From Gp1-AA122 sp035631655 (GTDB lineage: Bacteria; Acidobacteriota; Terriglobia; Terriglobales; Acidobacteriaceae), in assembly GCA_035631655.1 (NCBI GenBank), contig DASQIH010000221.1:35304-99303 (forward strand): a stretch of DNA of 64,000 nt, read 5' to 3'. The translations under genes were made by a program, and so were the position numbers. The notes beneath the pieces were generated by a model, which saw only the letters and a list, made by a program, of their open reading frames with translations, had not been told where the DNA came from and ran no database searches. Below are positions 61,456 through 64,000 of this stretch, in pieces (within the stretch, counting starts at the first letter, position 1; each line of letters starts with the position of its first letter).

Positions 61456-62178
61456 CTATCGGAATCTCCGGATCAACAAGGTGTGGCGGTCCGAGCGATA
61501 CAAGCCCAGCATGTAGATGGCGGGTTTCCCGGTGGTCGAGAAGATGATTTGACGAATTCGCAGCAGGGGTGCGCCGCGAGGGACGGCCAGGAGCTCGGCG
61601 GTTTTGGGATCGGCAGCGGTGGCGTCAATTTCTTCATCGGCATGAGCCAGGACCACTCCGTAATCATGCTCCAAAATAGAAAACAACGAACCGCGTTCCA
61701 GCCCCGCCCGGGTCAAGCCGGGAAAATCCTCCGCCGAGAGATAGCCGGTTTCCAGAGCAAACGGCTCATCCGCCGCCTGCCGGATGCGCTCGATCCGGAT
61801 CAGGCGGCTGGGCGAGGGCAGGGCCAGGCGTGCGGCAATATCCGGCTGGTCATCTGTGATGGCGCTCGACAAAATCCGCGAGCAAGCCGGCAAGCCGCGG
61901 CTGGCCATCTGCTCCGTAAAGCTCATCAGCTTGTTGAAATGAATCTTGGGAGGCGCAACAAACGTGCCGGCGCCGCGTCGCCGTTCGACCAACCCTTCTC
62001 TTTCGAGAGCCGCCAGGGCATGGCGTGCCGTCATCAGGCTCACGCCGTGGATTTTGGCGAGCTCTCGCTCGGAAGTGACTGCGTCGCCCGGCTTCAACTG
62101 ACCCGCTTCAATTCGTTTTAAGATCACGCCCTGAATGCGTTTGTACGCCGGCGTCCCATTTCGTCGAACATGTGCCAT
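61456..62178 (-). CDS. GntR-family regulator with UTRA domain (HutC/NagR type)
   Basis: 240 residues from ATG 62178. Winged helix: PAYKRIQGVILKRIEAGQLKPGDAVTSERELAKIHGVSLMTARHALAALEREGLVERRRGAGTFV, with key parts PGDAVTSERELA and GLVERRRGAGTFV. C-terminal UTRA ligand-binding domain (~70-235: FTEQMASRGL, LIRIERIRQAADEPFALETGYLSAEDFPGL, LLRIRQIIFSTTGKPAIYMLGLYR). UTRA members bind sugars or acids such as GlcN6P; adjacency to GH20 fits a NagR-like role. It ends 19 bp from GH20, convergent. Confidence 0.93.
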   Translation of the reverse strand: MAHVRRNGTPAYKRIQGVILKRIEAGQLKPGDAVTSERELAKIHGVSLMTARHALAALEREGLVERRRGAGTFVAPPKIHFNKLMSFTEQMASRGLPACSRILSSAITDDQPDIAARLALPSPSRLIRIERIRQAADEPFALETGYLSAEDFPGLTRAGLERGSLFSILEHDYGVVLAHADEEIDATAADPKTAELLAVPRGAPLLRIRQIIFSTTGKPAIYMLGLYRSDRHTLLIRRFR

Positions 62179-62582
62179 GCTTGCTCCCGGAACATCAGCA
62201 TACCCGTAAGGCCAGAGCGCGCCGATTCGGGATATGCCAGAATGTGCTATAGAGCATAAAACATATCCTGGAAGATGAGCTGCGAAAAATATTAGATGGG
62301 CAGGATTCACGCCTTGAATCTTCCTCTATACAGCCCGGGCGTCGTTTAACAGCCCATCTTTTCCCGAACGTCGAAGACAACTGGATCGGCTTTAGAGAAC
62401 GTCTTGGCAGCCGTGCCGTAGCCTGCGTTCACCGCTTAGCTGCTATGTCGCGGTAATCCACAAGAATTTGTATGTCCAGCGCATTTTTTGGGCACGGTGC
62501 TCGCAGCAGTGCTATACAGCAGTAGCTAACCTCCGCGTATAGTGCTGGGCGTCTACATCATGATTGTGGAAGGCCAGCCGAA
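62179..62582. other. divergent intergenic region, GntR / GNAT
   Basis: 404 bp with no ORF worth calling. AT-rich stretches near 62225-62300 could hold the gntR promoter. AGTGCTATAC (62510-62519) and GTATAGTGCT (62539-62548) form an imperfect symmetric pair ahead of the GNAT gene; it could be a regulator site. Confidence 0.4.
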
Positions 62583-63485
62583 ATGGAAGTACTATCCAGA
62601 CGTCCACAGCGCGATATGGTTGAGCCGAAGCCGGTAGGAAACATCGTCATCCGCAATCTGGAGACGATCGAAGATCTGCGCAAGATCGAACCCGTGGAGA
62701 AAGAAGTTTGGGGTCTGGCCGAGCGCGATTCTGCTCCCATGACCCTGCTGATCGCGCACAAAGAGGCGGGCGCGATCCTGATAGGCGCCTTCGACGGAGA
62801 CAAATTGCTTGGCTTTGCCTTCGGATTCCTTGCTTTGGAGCACGGGCACCTATTCGTGCACTCCCACATGCTGGCGGTTTTGCCCAAGTATCGCGATCTG
62901 GACCTGGGTTACAAACTCAAACTCGCCCAGCGGGACCGCGCCCTTGGGCTGGGAATCAGGCAAATGACCTGGACCTTTGACCCGCTCCAGAGCCGGAATG
63001 CGCATTTCAATTTCGCCAAGCTGGGTGTTGTCTCCGACAGGTATAAAGTTGATTTTTACGGACGTGATAGCAGTAGTGTCCTACATCAGAATGGCACGGA
63101 TCGTTTGTGGGTGACCTGGCCGTTGGCCAGCCGGCGTGTGCAGCAACGTTTACAGACGGGCCAACGTCAGGTTTTCGATCTTTCCCCCGTGGTTCCCCCC
63201 CTGGTCAGCTTCAATGGCGACGGCCGCCCCGCCCGCTCTGATCTTGCGAGTGCGCTTAGTCGCCAACGAATTTGTATTGAAATCCCCGGTGACATCCTTG
63301 AAGTCGAGAGCCGGGATCAGGCCCTGGCCTGGGAGTGGCGCCTGGCCACGCGCTGGGCCTTCACCGAATCGTTGAAGGCAGGATTCTTTGTGGCCGAATA
63401 TTTCCGCAACATCCGAGGACAGCAAGGACCCGGCGTCTATCTGCTGCAGCGCGGGAAAATGAGTGAGTTCGTGCCCGAGTTCTAG
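62583..63485 (+). CDS. GNAT-superfamily N-acetyltransferase-like protein (COG3375)
   Basis: 300 residues. GNAT core at ~20-150: IRNLETIEDLRKIEPVEKEVWGL, FDGDKLLGFAFGFLA, HSHMLAVLPKYRDLDLGYKLKLAQRDRALGLGIRQMTWTFDPLQSRNAHFNFAKLGV (key parts LPKYRDLDLGYKLK and TWTFDPLQSRNAHFN), diagnostic for COG3375. The acyl-CoA loop Q/R-x-x-G-x-G/A is altered (RDLDLGYK), as usual in this family. The C-terminal half has a further beta domain. Substrate unknown. ATG 62583; the internal M13 (62619) is an alternative. Confidence 0.87.
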   Translation: MEVLSRRPQRDMVEPKPVGNIVIRNLETIEDLRKIEPVEKEVWGLAERDSAPMTLLIAHKEAGAILIGAFDGDKLLGFAFGFLALEHGHLFVHSHMLAVLPKYRDLDLGYKLKLAQRDRALGLGIRQMTWTFDPLQSRNAHFNFAKLGVVSDRYKVDFYGRDSSSVLHQNGTDRLWVTWPLASRRVQQRLQTGQRQVFDLSPVVPPLVSFNGDGRPARSDLASALSRQRICIEIPGDILEVESRDQALAWEWRLATRWAFTESLKAGFFVAEYFRNIRGQQGPGVYLLQRGKMSEFVPEF

Positions 63486-63577
63486 CATCTCGGCCTGTCG
63501 TGCGCCCGAGGATTCGTTCCCATTTTTGCGATAGACTAGCCTCCGTTCCAGAAGACGCCATTGGGGAGCCTTTTCGG

Positions 63578-64000
63578 TTGAAATCTTCTTCCATGGTGAC
63601 CATTCGGGACGTAGCCAAGGCGAGTGGCTTCTCGCCTACAACCGTCTCCATCGTTCTGAACAACGCCCCGTTGGCACGCTATATCCCGCCTACCACCAAG
63701 AAGAAAATCGAAACCGCCGCCAAGAAGTTGGGGTACCGCCCCAACCTGTTCGCCCGCTCGCTGCGCAGCAAGCGGAGCCACACGGTCGGGGTCATGGTTT
63801 TTGACATGACCGATCCTTACTGCACGCTGATCCTGCGGGGCATTGAAAACTCTCTCTACCAGTCCAATTTTCTTCCTATCCTGACCGACGTTCACAACGA
63901 GCGCAGCCGCTTCGAGCGTTACCTGGAAATGATGCTGGACCGCCGGATCGAGGGCCTGGTGATTTTGGCGAACTGGTTGTTCCTGGACATTAACCTGATC
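63578..64000 (+). CDS. LacI-family transcriptional regulator, cut by the window end
   Basis: 141 residues visible, 3' part outside the window. HTH: VTIRDVAKASGFSPTTVSIVLNNAP, followed by the hinge (KKLGYRPNLFARSLRSKRSHTVGVMVFD) and the start of the periplasmic-binding-like sugar domain. TTG 63578 is preceded by GGGGAG (63563-63568, 9-nt spacer); ATG 63593 is the conserved-domain start but has no Shine-Dalgarno. It probably controls a sugar gene set downstream. Together with GH20 and GntR it marks a carbohydrate-use region. Confidence 0.9.
   Translation, partial: MKSSSMVTIRDVAKASGFSPTTVSIVLNNAPLARYIPPTTKKKIETAAKKLGYRPNLFARSLRSKRSHTVGVMVFDMTDPYCTLILRGIENSLYQSNFLPILTDVHNERSRFERYLEMMLDRRIEGLVILANWLFLDINLI

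Overview
The window looks like chromosomal DNA from a Gram-negative bacterium of moderately high GC. The best fit is Acidobacteriota (Terriglobia/Koribacter-like), but this is inferred from gene content, not from a marker gene. Pointers are an Omp85 protein with many POTRA repeats in an operon with a SurA-like chaperone and TamB, orphan MacB-type permeases, DUF2911 and DUF4097 proteins, a HEAT-repeat/PilZ protein downstream of asd-lysC, a homodimeric pyruvate dehydrogenase E1, and several families of short palindromic intergenic repeats. No rRNA, tRNA, CRISPR array, transposase, integrase or phage gene was seen. Most of the window is ordinary core and envelope gene content.

Layout. 0.2-7.1 kb: PpiD-like foldase, 4-alpha-glucanotransferase, hemerythrin protein, a small ORF coupled to a 3-hydroxyacyl-CoA dehydrogenase, and a methyltransferase pair. 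7.3-9.1 kb: an unrecognised three-gene unit, made of two related small membrane proteins and a secreted Cys-containing protein that appears to start at CTG. 9.2-12.7 kb: two MacB-type permeases and an FN3-repeat secreted protein. 13.0-16.9 kb: DUF2911/TPR protein and aceE. 17.4-21.1 kb: a previously uncalled 59-residue membrane protein overlapping an ammonium transporter that lacks the first twin-histidine, then a Ser/Thr kinase and a PP2C phosphatase. 21.2-26.0 kb: APC permease, small membrane protein and porin-like barrel, with a LysR regulator upstream. 26.3-33.2 kb: M48 and site-2 proteases, an alkyltransferase-like DNA repair protein, AhpD-like protein and HemQ, a type II toxin-antitoxin pair, and a serine hydrolase.

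33.5-39.0 kb: asd, lysC and the HEAT/PilZ protein on one strand. 39.1-40.2 kb: galT with a one-base frameshift. 40.2-46.5 kb: AI-2E family transporter, secreted protein, aroK, an ECF sigma/anti-sigma/DUF4097 operon and an MFS transporter. 46.7-48.5 kb: small secreted protein and a ThiF/MoeB-type adenylyltransferase. 48.7-58.1 kb: the outer-membrane assembly operon (TamA/BamA-like, SurA without PPIase domain, TamB), then pcm and ubiA. 58.1-64.0 kb: STAS protein, a long gene-poor gap, GH20 hexosaminidase facing a GntR/UTRA regulator, GNAT protein, and the start of a LacI regulator cut by the window edge.

Many genes overlap by 1-8 bases (4-nt ATGA/GTGA/TTGA junctions are common), so translational coupling is a recurrent theme. 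Non-ATG starts (GTG, TTG, and probably CTG and ATT) appear repeatedly behind good Shine-Dalgarno sequences. Palindromic repeats sit between genes, and in at least two places they have become part of coding sequence.
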